NCBI GenBank assembly: GCA_025408405.1
Contig: JANYJE010000070.1
Span: 1-64,000 of the forward strand
Source of the DNA: Nitrosomonadales bacterium
GTDB lineage: Bacteria; Pseudomonadota; Gammaproteobacteria; Burkholderiales; Gallionellaceae
Reading direction: 5' to 3'
DNA: 64,000 bases
Part shown: positions 33,501-43,076 of the stretch, piece by piece
Layout: the number at the start of each line of letters is the position of its first letter
How positions within the stretch are numbered: the stretch's first letter is position 1
The notes under the pieces: generated by a model
The model's input: only the letters and a program-made list of their open reading frames with translations
The model's database searches: none
What the model was told of the DNA's origin: nothing
Translations under genes and position numbers: made by a program

Positions 33501-33568
33501 TCGGACAGGGCTACGGCATCGCCAGACCGATGGCAGCGGAGGCGCTGGTGAATTGGCGTGCCAAATAA
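30530..33568 (+). CDS. Membrane PAS-GGDEF-EAL protein, c-di-GMP synthase/phosphodiesterase
   Basis: A 1012-residue sensor enzyme. Residues about 20-205 hold several membrane helices (MASE-like). Three PAS domains follow, at about 215-340, 345-460 and 465-590. The cyclase domain keeps the active motif RLGGDEF near residue 664. The phosphodiesterase domain keeps EALIRW near 794 and DDFGTGYSSL. Both activities may be present. The start is TTG 30530, eight bases after AAGGAG; no better start lies near. It is preceded by a GEMM-like riboswitch, suggesting feedback by c-di-GMP. Confidence 0.9.
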   Translation: MVKNGSGVTPLLEAAQISTLFSGARFVFAINAVNSIIVAFVLWGVVSATILVLWILAVLGITATRFRLLLDYEQDELQAERLAYWKRVAVWGAALSGLAWGFAAILLFPHGSPLHQIFLLTIMLGMMAGSATSWHAYFPAFQAYFLPVAIFTLIRFVLEVLSREVAQEIFTALAAMFLIFTVGLYFFARKSNRVLEQLLIAQYAKEAAEDRYRALFQGARTPMFLINPVDGRIVDCNAAAADYYGYQTDQLKQMNVAQINTLSREEIAEKMLQASSRKESSFNFRHRMANGDVRDVEVLSGPVKLEGQQLLYSIVHDISERIASERQVALTRQALDAEHLRFQAILDNAPLGIWYLGIDGNLQFVNKTFCRSLGVSEEQFLAAQHYAGVLPQEVANHCIQSDRECFERDIPHISKEWMPFVDGKQHLLEITKVKLVGSNGITNGLIGLSVDITERMQAEESLLLTASVFNNSQEGILITDADNNILDVNTSYSRITGYSREEVLGKNPKLLSSGHQDKTFYDAMWQSLQEHGTWRGEIWNRRKSGEIYAALLSISVIRDENGRVQRHVGLFLDISHIKAHEAELIRVAHYDMLTGVPNRALLADRMKQAKAQTLREQDMMAVCYLDLDGFKSINDTMGHEAGDQVLIEVAQRIMGTIRGGDTVARLGGDEFVILLLGQERGEECVATLERLLKVISLPITVRDQSVTLGASIGVSIYPLDDEDVDTLLRHADQAMYLAKQAGKNRFHIYDPSLDQRTRVHHTFLENIRGALEYNQFELHYQPKINLRSGLLVGAEALIRWRHPEKGLLPPAEFLHAIENTDLDIEIGEWVISTALAQIQKWRAAGLDIEVSINISAYHLESSGFVEKLRQKMAQHTSIPIGRLQIEVLETAALDDVVTVNGIIKSCREFGVKFALDDFGTGYSSLTYLSKLPVDTLKIDQSFVRDMLEDKGDMAIVHGIIALARTFELQIVAEGIETREHYNALLDMGCEIGQGYGIARPMAAEALVNWRAK

Positions 33569-33579
33569 AGCGAGATGAT

Positions 33580-34437
33580 ATGAGTGATTCTGAAAATTTA
33601 AGACAGTCGCTGAAAAGCCTGCATGTATTACCCGCAATACCTGAGCTTGCGCGGGATATTCTGGCCTTGAAAGTGCTGACTTACGAAGGGGAACAGGAGT
33701 TGCTGAAGCTGATCGAGAATGATCCTTCGATCTCGACTAAAGTGGTCGGCCTGGCCAATTCCCCCCTGTTCGGCACGTCGAGAAAAATAACCTCAGTGCG
33801 TAACGCCGTTTCGCTGCTCGGCATCAAGCGCGTCAAAATGATAGCCCTGAGCTTCGCCATGATGACAGCCATGGCGCGCACCCGGGAGGGATTGCTCAAT
33901 GTGCACAAATTGTGGCAACACTGCCTGACAGTCACCATGGCAATGCACACCATGTCCAAATACATGCCCGCTGACGCTTGCCCCCAGGATGACGATATTT
34001 TTCTTGCCGGGTTGTTGCATGACATCGGTTTTCTGGTTCTGGATTACATTGATCCGATGCTTAGCGATAAATTTCACGCCCGTCTGGCCGCAGAAACCGG
34101 ACTTTCCATTGAAGAGGTGGAGGACGGGGTGTTGGAGATGAGCCACAGTGAACTGGGTGCGGAGCTGGGAAGCCACTGGGGCCTGCCGGAATCCATCGTT
34201 GCCGTGCTGCGCTATCATCACACGCCCAACGCCGTGCAATCCCTTGCCGGACAGCCACTGGTGAACATGGTCAACCTGGCGGAAAAACTGTTGCCCACAT
34301 TTCGCGTTGCCGAACAGGTTCAGCCGGATATCACGCCGGATGATTGGGAATCACTGGGCATTGATCCCAGTCATGCGGCAGAAATTATGGAGGAAGTGAA
34401 CAAACACGCCGAAGAGGTGGCGATTGCGTTTGCCTAG
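33580..34437 (+). CDS. HDOD-domain signalling protein
   Basis: The 285-residue protein is an HDOD domain throughout: SLHVLPAIPELARDILALK, IENDPSISTKVVGLANSPLFG, AVSLLGIKRVKMIALSF and FLAGLLHDIGFLVLDYI. HDOD domains resemble HD phosphohydrolases but usually lack full metal ligands; they act as scaffolds in motility and c-di-GMP signalling. It begins 11 bases after the GGDEF-EAL gene and is surely in the same operon. Confidence 0.88.
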   Translation: MSDSENLRQSLKSLHVLPAIPELARDILALKVLTYEGEQELLKLIENDPSISTKVVGLANSPLFGTSRKITSVRNAVSLLGIKRVKMIALSFAMMTAMARTREGLLNVHKLWQHCLTVTMAMHTMSKYMPADACPQDDDIFLAGLLHDIGFLVLDYIDPMLSDKFHARLAAETGLSIEEVEDGVLEMSHSELGAELGSHWGLPESIVAVLRYHHTPNAVQSLAGQPLVNMVNLAEKLLPTFRVAEQVQPDITPDDWESLGIDPSHAAEIMEEVNKHAEEVAIAFA

Positions 34438-34457
34438 AACTGGTCAGATTTCAATTA

Positions 34458-37400
34458 TTACTTCAACTCACCAAAGAAATTCTTGATCGCCAGCACGCGC
34501 TGAGCAAGATCGCCATATTTCAACTCAATCCGCAACTTGTCTTGCCCGCTCATCTTGAAGTGGCGCTTGCTCTGGATCAGCGTGATGATCTTCATCGGGT
34601 CGATCGGCGGATTGGGCACGAACTGAATCTGGATGGCTTCACCGGAAGCGTCCACCTTGATGATGCCTAATGGCTTGGCCAGGATGCGCAGGCGGTGACA
34701 GTCGAGCAGCGTTTGCGCGGGGGCGGGCAACAGACCGAAGCGGTCCACCAGTTCCTGGTGCATCTCGTCCAGATCGTTGAGTGTGGCGCAGTTGGCCAGA
34801 CGCTTGTACAGCATCAGGCGCTGGTGGATGTCGCCGCAGTAGTCGGCGGGTAGCAGCGCCGGGGTGTGCAGGTTGATCTCGGTGGTGACACCCAGGGGGT
34901 GCGCCATGTCCGGCTCGTGGCCCTGCCTGAGCGAGGTGATGGCGGCATTCAGCATGTCGGTGTAAAGACTGAAGCCGATCTCCTGCATCTCGCCGCTTTG
35001 CGATTCTCCCAGCACTTCGCCCGCCCCGCGAATTTCCAGGTCGTGCATGGCGAGGTAGAAACCTGACCCCAGTTGTTCCATCGCCTGGATCGCTTCCAGG
35101 CGTTTCTTTGCCTGTGCGGTCAGCCCTTCCAGGCTGTCCACCAGCAGATAGGCATAGGCCTGGTGATGCGAGCGCCCGACGCGGCCGCGCAGCTGGTGCA
35201 TCTGCGCCAGGCCGAAGCGGTCGGCGCGGTTCATGATGATGGTGTTGGCACTGGGCACGTCGATGCCGGTCTCGATGATGGTGGTGCACAACAGCACGTT
35301 GAAGCGCTGGTGGTAGAAGTCGCGCATCACCGCTTCCAGGTCACGCTCGCCCATCTGCCCGTGCGCCACGCGGATGCGCGCTTCCGGCAAGAGGTCTGCG
35401 AGTTTTTCCGCCATGTTGGCGATGGTGTCCACCTCGTTGTGCAGGAAGTACACCTGGCCGCCGCGCTTCAATTCGCGCAGCACGGCCTCGCGGATCACGC
35501 CCGAACTGTAGTTGCTGACAAAGGTCTTGATCGAAAGCCGCCGTTGCGGTGCGGTGGCAATCACCGAGAAATCGCGCAGGCCTTCCAGCGACATCGCCAG
35601 CGTGCGCGGGATCGGCGTGGCGGTCAGCGTCAGCACATCCACCTCGGCGCGCAGCGCCTTCAGGTTTTCTTTCTGCTGCACGCCGAAGCGGTGTTCCTCG
35701 TCGATGATCACCAGCCCGAGATTGTGGAACTTGATGCCCTTCTGGATCAGCTTGTGCGTGCCAATGATGATGTCGAGCTTGCCTTCCTCCATGTCCTTGA
35801 GCGCCTGCGTCTGCTCCTTGGCGGAGCGGAAGCGCGACAGCTCGCCGAGCTTGATCGGCCAGTCGGCGAAGCGTGTGGAGAAATTCTGGAAGTGCTGCTC
35901 CGCCAGGAGCGTGGTGGGCACCAGCACCGCCACCTGCTTGCCGTCCATGGCCGCGACGAAGGCGGCGCGCAGGGCCACCTCGGTCTTGCCGAAACCCACG
36001 TCGCCGCAGATCAGCCGGTCCATCGGGCGGCCGGATTGCAGGTCGGCCACCACCGCCTCGATGGCGGCGGCCTGATCAGGCGTTTCTTCAAAGCCGAAGC
36101 CGGCGGCAAACGCCTCGTAATCATGCTGGGTCAGCTTGAACTGGTGGCCACGGCGCGTGGCGCGCTGTGCGTAAAGATTCAGCAGTTCTGCCGCGGTATC
36201 GCGCACCTGCTGCATGGCGCGGCGCTTGGCCTTGTCCCAGGTGCCGCTGCCCAGCTTGTGCAAAGGCGCAGTGTCGGAGGCGCCGCCGCTGTAGCGGCTG
36301 ATCACGTGCAATTGGGATACCGGCACGTAGAGCTTGTCGCTGCCGGCATATTCCAGCAGCAGGAATTCGTTTTCGCCCTCGCCCAGATCCAGATTCACCA
36401 GCCCCTGATAGCGCGCGATGCCGTGCTGCTCGTGCACCACCGGGTCGCCCGGCTTGAGCTCGGACAGGTCGCGCAGCATGCCTTCCACATTGCTCTTCTT
36501 GGCGGCGCGCGCGGCGCGGCTGCGCGGCTGCGCGGCATACAGCTCGCTCTCGGTGACGATGGCGCACTGCTCATCCGTCAGGATAAAACCGTTGCCCAGC
36601 GTGGCCACGCTCAGCATGAATTTGTCCGGGCTCGCCAAAAACTGCGCGTAGTCTTCGCACAGCGCAGGCGCCAGGCCGTACTCCTGCAGATACCCGCTCA
36701 TGATCTCGCGCCGCCCCAGGCTGTCGGCCAGCAGCAGCACGCGCCCCGGGTAGGCTTGCAGGAAATTGTGCAGGGCCTGGGTGGGAACCTCGGCGCGGCG
36801 GTTGACGGCGATGTCGGGTACCGGTGCGGTGGCACACGGCGTCAGGGTGGCAGCAGGCTCATGGTTGTTTCCCACGACATCGATGCGCGCAAAGTTTTTC
36901 GCGGCGATGAAGAATTCTTCCGTGCTCAGAAACAGCTCGTGCGGCTCCAGCAGCGGGCGCTGCGGGTCGCCGCGGAGCAGCTTGTAGCGCGAGGCGGCAT
37001 CCGTGGTGAAGGTGGCGATGGCGCTATCCACATCGTGGTGCAGGCACAGCGTTGCATTGCCGGGCAGGTAGTCGAAAAGTGTCGCTGTCTTTTCAAAAAA
37101 CAGCGGCAGGTAATACTCGATGCCGGCGGGTGCGATGCGCTTGCTCACGTCCTTGTAGATGCGCGACTTGGACGGGTCACCCTCGAAGCGGTCGCGGAAG
37201 CTCTGGCGGAAGCGCGCCTGCCCGGCCTCGTCCAGCGGAAACTCGCGTGCCGGCAGCAAACGTATTTCAGGCACCGGATACAGGCTGCGCTGGGTGTCCA
37301 CATCGAAGGTGGCGATGGCCTCGATCTCGTCATCGAACAAGTCGATGCGGTAGGGCAGCACGCTGCCCATCGGGAACAGGTCGATCAGCCCGCCGCGCAC

Positions 37401-37889
37401 GCAGTATTCACCCGGGGTGAGCACCTGCTGCACATGGGTATAGCCCGCCAGCGTCATCTGTTCGCGCAGGGTGTTGATGTCGAGCTTTTCTCCCTTCTTC
37501 AGGAAGAAGGTGTAAGCGGCGAGATATTCCAGCGGCGGCAGCGGGTACAGCGCGGTGGTGATGGGCACCACGACTACATCGCAGGCATTCGTGCGGATGT
37601 GGTGCAGGGTGGCCAAGCGTTCAGACACCAGATCCTGGTGCGGCGAGAAGTGGTCGTAAGGCAGTGTTTCCCAGTCCGGTAGCAGGTGCACGCGCAGCTT
37701 GGGCGCAAAAAACGGGATCTCCTCCACCAGCCGCTGCGCTTCCAGCGCATTAGCCGCGATGATGACAAGCGGGGTTTGGGCCAGCGGCGAGTTGCGTTCG
37801 GCGTATTGCGCCAGCGCCAGCGCATCGGACGAACCTTGCAGCTTGGTGTAGCGCGGGCGGGAATGTGAGGACGAGAACAGCATGGGCAA
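34458..37889 (-). CDS. mfd: Transcription-repair coupling factor Mfd
   Basis: The 1143-residue protein is a full-length Mfd. It displaces RNA polymerase stalled at DNA damage and recruits UvrA. Seen in order: UvrB-like N-terminal part, RNA-polymerase-interaction domain (GDPVVHEQHGIARYQGL), the SF2 translocase with Walker A CGDVGFGKTEVA and DEEH box, and the C-terminal TRCF domain (LPADYCGDIHQRLMLYKRLA). It is convergent with the HDOD gene. Confidence 0.95.
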   Translation of the reverse strand: MPMLFSSSHSRPRYTKLQGSSDALALAQYAERNSPLAQTPLVIIAANALEAQRLVEEIPFFAPKLRVHLLPDWETLPYDHFSPHQDLVSERLATLHHIRTNACDVVVVPITTALYPLPPLEYLAAYTFFLKKGEKLDINTLREQMTLAGYTHVQQVLTPGEYCVRGGLIDLFPMGSVLPYRIDLFDDEIEAIATFDVDTQRSLYPVPEIRLLPAREFPLDEAGQARFRQSFRDRFEGDPSKSRIYKDVSKRIAPAGIEYYLPLFFEKTATLFDYLPGNATLCLHHDVDSAIATFTTDAASRYKLLRGDPQRPLLEPHELFLSTEEFFIAAKNFARIDVVGNNHEPAATLTPCATAPVPDIAVNRRAEVPTQALHNFLQAYPGRVLLLADSLGRREIMSGYLQEYGLAPALCEDYAQFLASPDKFMLSVATLGNGFILTDEQCAIVTESELYAAQPRSRAARAAKKSNVEGMLRDLSELKPGDPVVHEQHGIARYQGLVNLDLGEGENEFLLLEYAGSDKLYVPVSQLHVISRYSGGASDTAPLHKLGSGTWDKAKRRAMQQVRDTAAELLNLYAQRATRRGHQFKLTQHDYEAFAAGFGFEETPDQAAAIEAVVADLQSGRPMDRLICGDVGFGKTEVALRAAFVAAMDGKQVAVLVPTTLLAEQHFQNFSTRFADWPIKLGELSRFRSAKEQTQALKDMEEGKLDIIIGTHKLIQKGIKFHNLGLVIIDEEHRFGVQQKENLKALRAEVDVLTLTATPIPRTLAMSLEGLRDFSVIATAPQRRLSIKTFVSNYSSGVIREAVLRELKRGGQVYFLHNEVDTIANMAEKLADLLPEARIRVAHGQMGERDLEAVMRDFYHQRFNVLLCTTIIETGIDVPSANTIIMNRADRFGLAQMHQLRGRVGRSHHQAYAYLLVDSLEGLTAQAKKRLEAIQAMEQLGSGFYLAMHDLEIRGAGEVLGESQSGEMQEIGFSLYTDMLNAAITSLRQGHEPDMAHPLGVTTEINLHTPALLPADYCGDIHQRLMLYKRLANCATLNDLDEMHQELVDRFGLLPAPAQTLLDCHRLRILAKPLGIIKVDASGEAIQIQFVPNPPIDPMKIITLIQSKRHFKMSGQDKLRIELKYGDLAQRVLAIKNFFGELK

Positions 37890-37996
37890 TTTACAGCGGC
37901 AAATAAGCAGGGGGCGACATTATAAGGGAATACCCATCACAGCATCTGTTTGCAGTTTGGAAATGTACAACCTTGAGTGTTCGCCGAGTGCGCAGA

Positions 37997-38452
37997 TTAC
38001 TCGGATTTCTGGCCATCTTCAGGAGGTATGGGGGAAGGTGGCTTTTCTGCGGGCTGAGTTTCTGCAGCGGGAGCTGAGGCAGGGGCGTTTTTAGATGGGG
38101 CATGCAGCGATGGCTTGGACATGTACTTGACCAAGGCCAGGCTAGCCTGGTTAAAAGCACCTTCTGCGGCGATATCACTGCGCGCACCAGCGAAATCCTT
38201 TTGTTTGATTTTGCGGATAACCTCTGCAGCGATACGATGAAACTCTGTGTGGAGTTTGACAATCTCATCGAGGTGTTGCTGCGGCAAAAGCCTCTTGCCT
38301 TCTCCTTCCAGCCATTGGCCAAATTTACACTGGTCAGTTTCGCCAATGGACTGCACATTGAGTGATGTTTTGCCGTTGAGGAAATCTCTGAATTTCGTTT
38401 TCCATGCGCTATGTTCTTGGATAGCGTAATCAAGGTCGGCTTTCAATCCCAT
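37997..38452 (-). CDS. Stand-alone CZB (chemoreceptor zinc-binding) protein
   Basis: The 151-residue protein consists of a CZB four-helix domain with the expected zinc ligands His14, Cys42, His68 and His72 (AIQEHSAWK, QCKFGQWLEG, LHTEFHRIA), and a 40-residue Pro/Ala-rich acidic tail. CZB domains sense zinc or redox (the cysteine reacts with hypochlorous acid in some) and regulate chemoreceptors or diguanylate cyclases. No signalling domain is fused here, but a large diguanylate cyclase is encoded just downstream of it on the right. Confidence 0.82.
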   Translation of the reverse strand: MGLKADLDYAIQEHSAWKTKFRDFLNGKTSLNVQSIGETDQCKFGQWLEGEGKRLLPQQHLDEIVKLHTEFHRIAAEVIRKIKQKDFAGARSDIAAEGAFNQASLALVKYMSKPSLHAPSKNAPASAPAAETQPAEKPPSPIPPEDGQKSE

Positions 38453-38610
38453 CTCCCAGTTATAAATATTTGAGCACTCATCCTGCGACAGTAAATAATT
38501 TTTTTGGAATAGCGGTATTTATTTGAGAGTACGCAAGCTAACATTTGTGCTGCTGCAAGGCAGATTTTGCTTGCAATGCTTCCGCCTGGGAATCTGTGTG
38601 AATCTGCGTA

Positions 38611-41600
38611 TCAGTTTTCAGGCGTGCGGAAGAAGCTGAAGGTGCCGCGCCCCTGTTTTTTGGCTGCATACATCGCGCTGTCTGCGCACTTGATCAATGC
38701 CTCGTCGCTGTCGGCATCGGCCGGATAGAACGCGATGCCGGTACTGCTGCCGATATTGACTTCATGCCCGTCAAGATGGAAAGGCTGTGCCAGCGCAGCG
38801 GTAATCTTTTCGGCAATGAGTGCCGCGTCCTGGCTGCCATTCACCTGTGGCAGCAGTACGGTGAACTCGTCTCCGGCCAGGCGCGACACCGTATCGGTCT
38901 TGCGCACGCAGTCCGTGATGCGCTTGGCGACCTCCTGCAGCAGCAGGTCGCCGATATGGTGGCCGAGCGTGTCGTTCACCGCCTTGAAGCGATCCAGGTC
39001 GAGGTACATCAGGGCGCTGCTCAGGCCGTTGCGCTTGGCCTGGGCCAGCACCTGGCGCAGGCGATCGTAAAACAGCGCGCGGTTGGGCAGGGCGGTCAGC
39101 GCGTCGAAATGCGCCATGTACTGAATGCGGGCAGATATTTCCTTCTGCGAGCTGATATCGTCGAGTATGGAAATGTAGTGAGTGATTTTGCCATTTTCAT
39201 CCTGGATTGGTGTAATGGTCTGTTGCACGGTATACAGCATGCCAGTCTTGTGGCGCTCCACAGTTTCGCTGCTCCAGGTTTGTCCCTGCTGTATGGTTTT
39301 CCACAGCTTCTGGTAATAGGCTGCATCCTGTTTGCCGGATTTGAGCAGGGCGGGTGATTGGCCTATCGCTTCCTTGGCGGTGTAGCCGGTGAGGCGGGTA
39401 AAGGCATTGTTGACCCACTGGATGCGGCCAGTGGGATCGGTAATGAATATGCTGTTGCCAGCCGATGCGAGAGCAGAGCTGAGCAGTCGCAATTGCTCCT
39501 GGTCCATGGCCATTTCCAGCGCCACGCAGATGCGACTGGCTATGCCGGAAAGTCGCTGCAGCGTGGCGCTCTCGTTGAAATCATTTTCGTTGCGGGAGTA
39601 CAGCATCAGCGCGCCATACACCTCTCCGCGCACGATGAGAGGGATCCCTGCGATGGCTTGGAAGCCAAAACGCAAAGCATCAGCGCGCCATGGCTGGAAA
39701 TTGGCGTCTGAAATCTTAAATATCTGCATATGGCCGCTGCGGATACAGGCTCCCGCTGGCCCTCTGCCCTGGGGGGTGTCGTCCCAGCGCACACCGATGC
39801 GCAGCAGCTCCTGCAGATATTCGCCTGCGCCCCGCGATTGTGCTGCAATGAAAAACGCGCCCCCGCCTTCCTTTTTGGCCAGCCAGGCAAAGTGGTAGTC
39901 GAACAGATGCACTACCTCATCGCAGATGAATTGCAGCAGGCCGGTCAGGGTGTTGCTGCGCATTACCTGCACGTCGATGTGATGCAGCAGTGTCTCTTCT
40001 GCCTCCAGCTTCTTGCGCTCGGTGATGTCGGCGGCGTAGATGGCAACATGGCTCACCTTGCCCTGTGCGTCGAAGATCGGGTACAGGCTTTGATCCAGAT
40101 ACAGGCCATTGCGTTCATCCTGAAACTGGGCGGGCCGGCCGCTATGGATGATCTCATCAACCAATATTTTTCTTCTGGCCTCCACCTCGGAGGGAATAAA
40201 GTCGTAGAGGTTGTGATTGATGATCTCGTCCGGTTTTTTGCGCAAGCGTTTGGCGGCAACTTTGTTGATCGCCAGGACGGTGCCGTGAACATCCATCAGT
40301 ATCGCCGACTCCGTGGTGGCGTTAAGCAGGGCGCGCGCAGTTGCTGCGCTGGAGCGCAATGCCTCCTGTGCCGCCTTGCGTTCGCTGATATCGCGAACCA
40401 CGCTGAGTGTGGCGGGCTTGCCGGAATATTCAATCAGGCGGGAGTTTACTTCCACCGGGATTTTTCGCCCATTCTTGCTGATGTGTGCCGTCTCGAAGGT
40501 GATCTGCCCCTGTGCCTTGAGTGCAGCAGCGCGTTCCTGAAATTTGCCTGCACCTTCCGTGTCATTGATGTCGGCAGGAGAGAGGCGCAATAGTTCCTCG
40601 TGGCTATAACCCAGGCGCTCGAGGAAAACCTGGTTGACCTCGACAAAACGTCCCGCTATGTCGTGGATGACAATGGCATCGGCGACGTTGTTGAACACCA
40701 TCTGGAACATGGCTTCTGCACGCAAAAGTTCTTCTTCAGCCTGTTTTTGTTTGCTGATGTCTCTGAAGGCCACGACTGCACCGGCAATTTTTCCGTTGTG
40801 CAGGATGGGGGATGCGTTCACATCGACATGGAAAGAAGATCCGTCTTTGTGCCAGAACACCTGGGTGGTACTACGGTAGGTTTTTCCCGAGCGGATGGCC
40901 TGATAGATTTCGCAGTTTTTTGCCTGGATGGTTGATCCGTCCAGGTCACGATAATGAAACTGCTGATGAGCATGCTGCCCCATGAGTTCGTTGCGGGACC
41001 AACCCAACAGCCGTTCAGCTTCAGGATTTACAAAAGTCATCAGGCCATGCTCATCGATAACGTAAATTCCCTCAGCCACGGTGGAGGTGATTTCCTGCAG
41101 GCGCGCCGCGTTCTCGAATACACTGCGGCGCAATTGCCGGCGGTTAAACAGGGTGCTGGCCAGGTAAACGGAGAGTGCTCCAAGCAGTAAAAGACCCGAT
41201 CCTAACAGGGCAAAGCTGCGCGGATACAGCCCCACAGAAACTGCAGGGACCTCGGCAGCGGGAACGAGGGAGACGATCTTCCAGTAATACTCCTGTATGG
41301 CGGGGCTGCTTGCGTTTTCGCTCGCTGCTTGCTGTCTGGTGAGTAGAGGGAACACGGTGCTGAAGGTATACAGGCCGTCATGGCTCAGCATGCTGCCTTG
41401 TTGCTGACTGGATATGCTGGCCCATTCATCGGGATGGCTCTTGCCGAAGGTGTCATCGCGCCCGAACATGAAACCCCATTCACGGGATGGGTCGGGGTTG
41501 TGCAGCCAGTAGCCATCGCGGTTAAGCAGCATGGCATGATGTCCTTCTCCCATGGCCAGGTTAAAGTTATCCAGCAGTTTCTGGCCGTAGTAGTTAAACA

Positions 41601-42234
41601 GCAAGATGCCCTGCTTTTTGCCCGCACTGTCAAATACCGGTGTGCCAAAGCGCAGCATCGGCTTGTACGGCAGCTCGACCTGGCCCTGTTCAATATTGAG
41701 GTCCAGCGGCGAGATATAAATCCCGCCCTCACCCAGCTTGAGCGTTTCCTTGAAAAAATAGCGCTGTGCCTTGTTCTGTAATGCGCTTGCGGGGACGATC
41801 ACTGCCTTGTTTGCGACCAGGTTAATCCGGATTATTTCCATGCCGCGATTGTCGAGATAGCGAATCTGGTCATAGCGCCCCTTGGCCAGGGCCAGATTCC
41901 TGAAATAGTCAGTCAGCAGCTGCTTTTCTGACTGACTGTGGTCATTGATGAAGCGCTTGAGAGAGGGCGCTTGCGACAGGAATTGCAGGTCGGATATGAC
42001 ATCCTCGAAATTATGCCCCAGCAACTGGGCCGCCACTTTCACCTCGCTGGCCTCCTGCACCTGGAGTTTCTGCAGGTGGATATTGGCATCGGCCTGCAAC
42101 AGGCCATAGACCAATGCGGACAAGGCAAGCGCCAACGGCAGATACATTGCCAGGGCAAGCTTCAGGATGGTTGCCCATGAATACCCACTGGCTGCTGCAG
42201 AGTGGGTGGCGCTGGATAACTGTGGAGCGGGCAT
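38611..42234 (-). CDS. Membrane Cache-PAS-GAF diguanylate cyclase
   Basis: A 1207-residue receptor. An N-terminal helix (LALAMYLPLALALSALVYGLL) and a second near residue 340 enclose a periplasmic Cache-type sensor. Cytoplasmic PAS domains follow (about 375-500, 505-630, 640-760), then a GAF domain (about 770-920), another PAS (about 925-1040) and a GGDEF domain with RLAGDEF near residue 1117. AGDEF still fits active cyclases. No EAL domain is present, so it should make c-di-GMP. ATG 42234 gives the first helix its basic-free start. Confidence 0.87.
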   Translation of the reverse strand: MPAPQLSSATHSAAASGYSWATILKLALAMYLPLALALSALVYGLLQADANIHLQKLQVQEASEVKVAAQLLGHNFEDVISDLQFLSQAPSLKRFINDHSQSEKQLLTDYFRNLALAKGRYDQIRYLDNRGMEIIRINLVANKAVIVPASALQNKAQRYFFKETLKLGEGGIYISPLDLNIEQGQVELPYKPMLRFGTPVFDSAGKKQGILLFNYYGQKLLDNFNLAMGEGHHAMLLNRDGYWLHNPDPSREWGFMFGRDDTFGKSHPDEWASISSQQQGSMLSHDGLYTFSTVFPLLTRQQAASENASSPAIQEYYWKIVSLVPAAEVPAVSVGLYPRSFALLGSGLLLLGALSVYLASTLFNRRQLRRSVFENAARLQEITSTVAEGIYVIDEHGLMTFVNPEAERLLGWSRNELMGQHAHQQFHYRDLDGSTIQAKNCEIYQAIRSGKTYRSTTQVFWHKDGSSFHVDVNASPILHNGKIAGAVVAFRDISKQKQAEEELLRAEAMFQMVFNNVADAIVIHDIAGRFVEVNQVFLERLGYSHEELLRLSPADINDTEGAGKFQERAAALKAQGQITFETAHISKNGRKIPVEVNSRLIEYSGKPATLSVVRDISERKAAQEALRSSAATARALLNATTESAILMDVHGTVLAINKVAAKRLRKKPDEIINHNLYDFIPSEVEARRKILVDEIIHSGRPAQFQDERNGLYLDQSLYPIFDAQGKVSHVAIYAADITERKKLEAEETLLHHIDVQVMRSNTLTGLLQFICDEVVHLFDYHFAWLAKKEGGGAFFIAAQSRGAGEYLQELLRIGVRWDDTPQGRGPAGACIRSGHMQIFKISDANFQPWRADALRFGFQAIAGIPLIVRGEVYGALMLYSRNENDFNESATLQRLSGIASRICVALEMAMDQEQLRLLSSALASAGNSIFITDPTGRIQWVNNAFTRLTGYTAKEAIGQSPALLKSGKQDAAYYQKLWKTIQQGQTWSSETVERHKTGMLYTVQQTITPIQDENGKITHYISILDDISSQKEISARIQYMAHFDALTALPNRALFYDRLRQVLAQAKRNGLSSALMYLDLDRFKAVNDTLGHHIGDLLLQEVAKRITDCVRKTDTVSRLAGDEFTVLLPQVNGSQDAALIAEKITAALAQPFHLDGHEVNIGSSTGIAFYPADADSDEALIKCADSAMYAAKKQGRGTFSFFRTPEN

Positions 42235-42374
42235 GTACAGGAGTAGGAAAGAAAAACGTACTTACTATATGCCTATTATAAATGAACTGGAATAGTCCAT
42301 TGGGAAACTCTGGGCATTTATGGGGCCAGGCAGCTTGAGCAGAGCTTTGCGCCGTTTTCCATTACAATTCACCC

Positions 42375-43076
42375 ATGTCTGAATTATTCTACGCACTCGT
42401 TCCCGCCGCCGGTTCAGGTTCCCGTATGGGCAGTGACCTGCCCAAGCAGTATCTGGATCTGGCTGGACGGCCCCTGATTTACCACGCCCTCACCACCCTG
42501 TGTGCCTGCCCCAGTATCGGCGCGGTATTCGTGGTGCTGGCCGCAGACGATGAACACTTCAAGCGCTATGACTGGTCGCATTGCGCTGACAAGCTGCAGC
42601 CGCTGTATTGCGGCGGACAGACACGTGCAGAAAGCGTGCTGAATGGGCTGATGGCCTCGGAGCTGGAGCCGGACGACTGGGTGCTGGTGCACGATGCCGC
42701 GCGCCCGTGCCTGAGCCGGCACCAGCTGGCACGCCTGATTGCCGAGCTGCGCGATGACGAAGTGGGCGGCCTGTTGGCAGTGCCGGTGGCCGACACCCTC
42801 AAGCGTGCCGATGCTGGCCAGCGCGTGGCGCATACCGAACAGCGCGAAGGCCTGTGGCAGGCGCAGACGCCGCAGATGTTCCGTGCCGGGGTGCTGGAGC
42901 AGGCACTGGCCAGTGCAGGGAACGGCGCTCATAGCGTCACCGACGAGGCCTCGGCGATCGAGGCGCTGGGCCTGCATCCTAAGCTGGTGGCGAGCGACAG
43001 CAGCAACTTCAAGGTGACCTATCCGCAAGACCTGCAGCTGGCGGAGCTGCTGTTGCAATACGGGAAAATATCATGA
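42375..43076 (+). CDS. ispD: IspD, 2-C-methyl-D-erythritol 4-phosphate cytidylyltransferase
   Basis: The 233-residue enzyme transfers CMP from CTP to methylerythritol phosphate in the non-mevalonate isoprenoid pathway. Motifs: nucleotide-binding [31 protein letters not shown] and [14 protein letters not shown]. It overlaps ispF by the ATGA junction, the usual proteobacterial arrangement. Confidence 0.95.
   Translation: MSELFYALVPAAGSGSRMGSDLPKQYLDLAGRPLIYHALTTLCACPSIGAVFVVLAADDEHFKRYDWSHCADKLQPLYCGGQTRAESVLNGLMASELEPDDWVLVHDAARPCLSRHQLARLIAELRDDEVGGLLAVPVADTLKRADAGQRVAHTEQREGLWQAQTPQMFRAGVLEQALASAGNGAHSVTDEASAIEALGLHPKLVASDSSNFKVTYPQDLQLAELLLQYGKIS

Noticed and set aside
35073-37682. Very long plus-strand open frame of 869 codons
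   Set aside because: It is the antisense shadow of mfd; residues are His/Gln/Ala/Val-rich without any domain.
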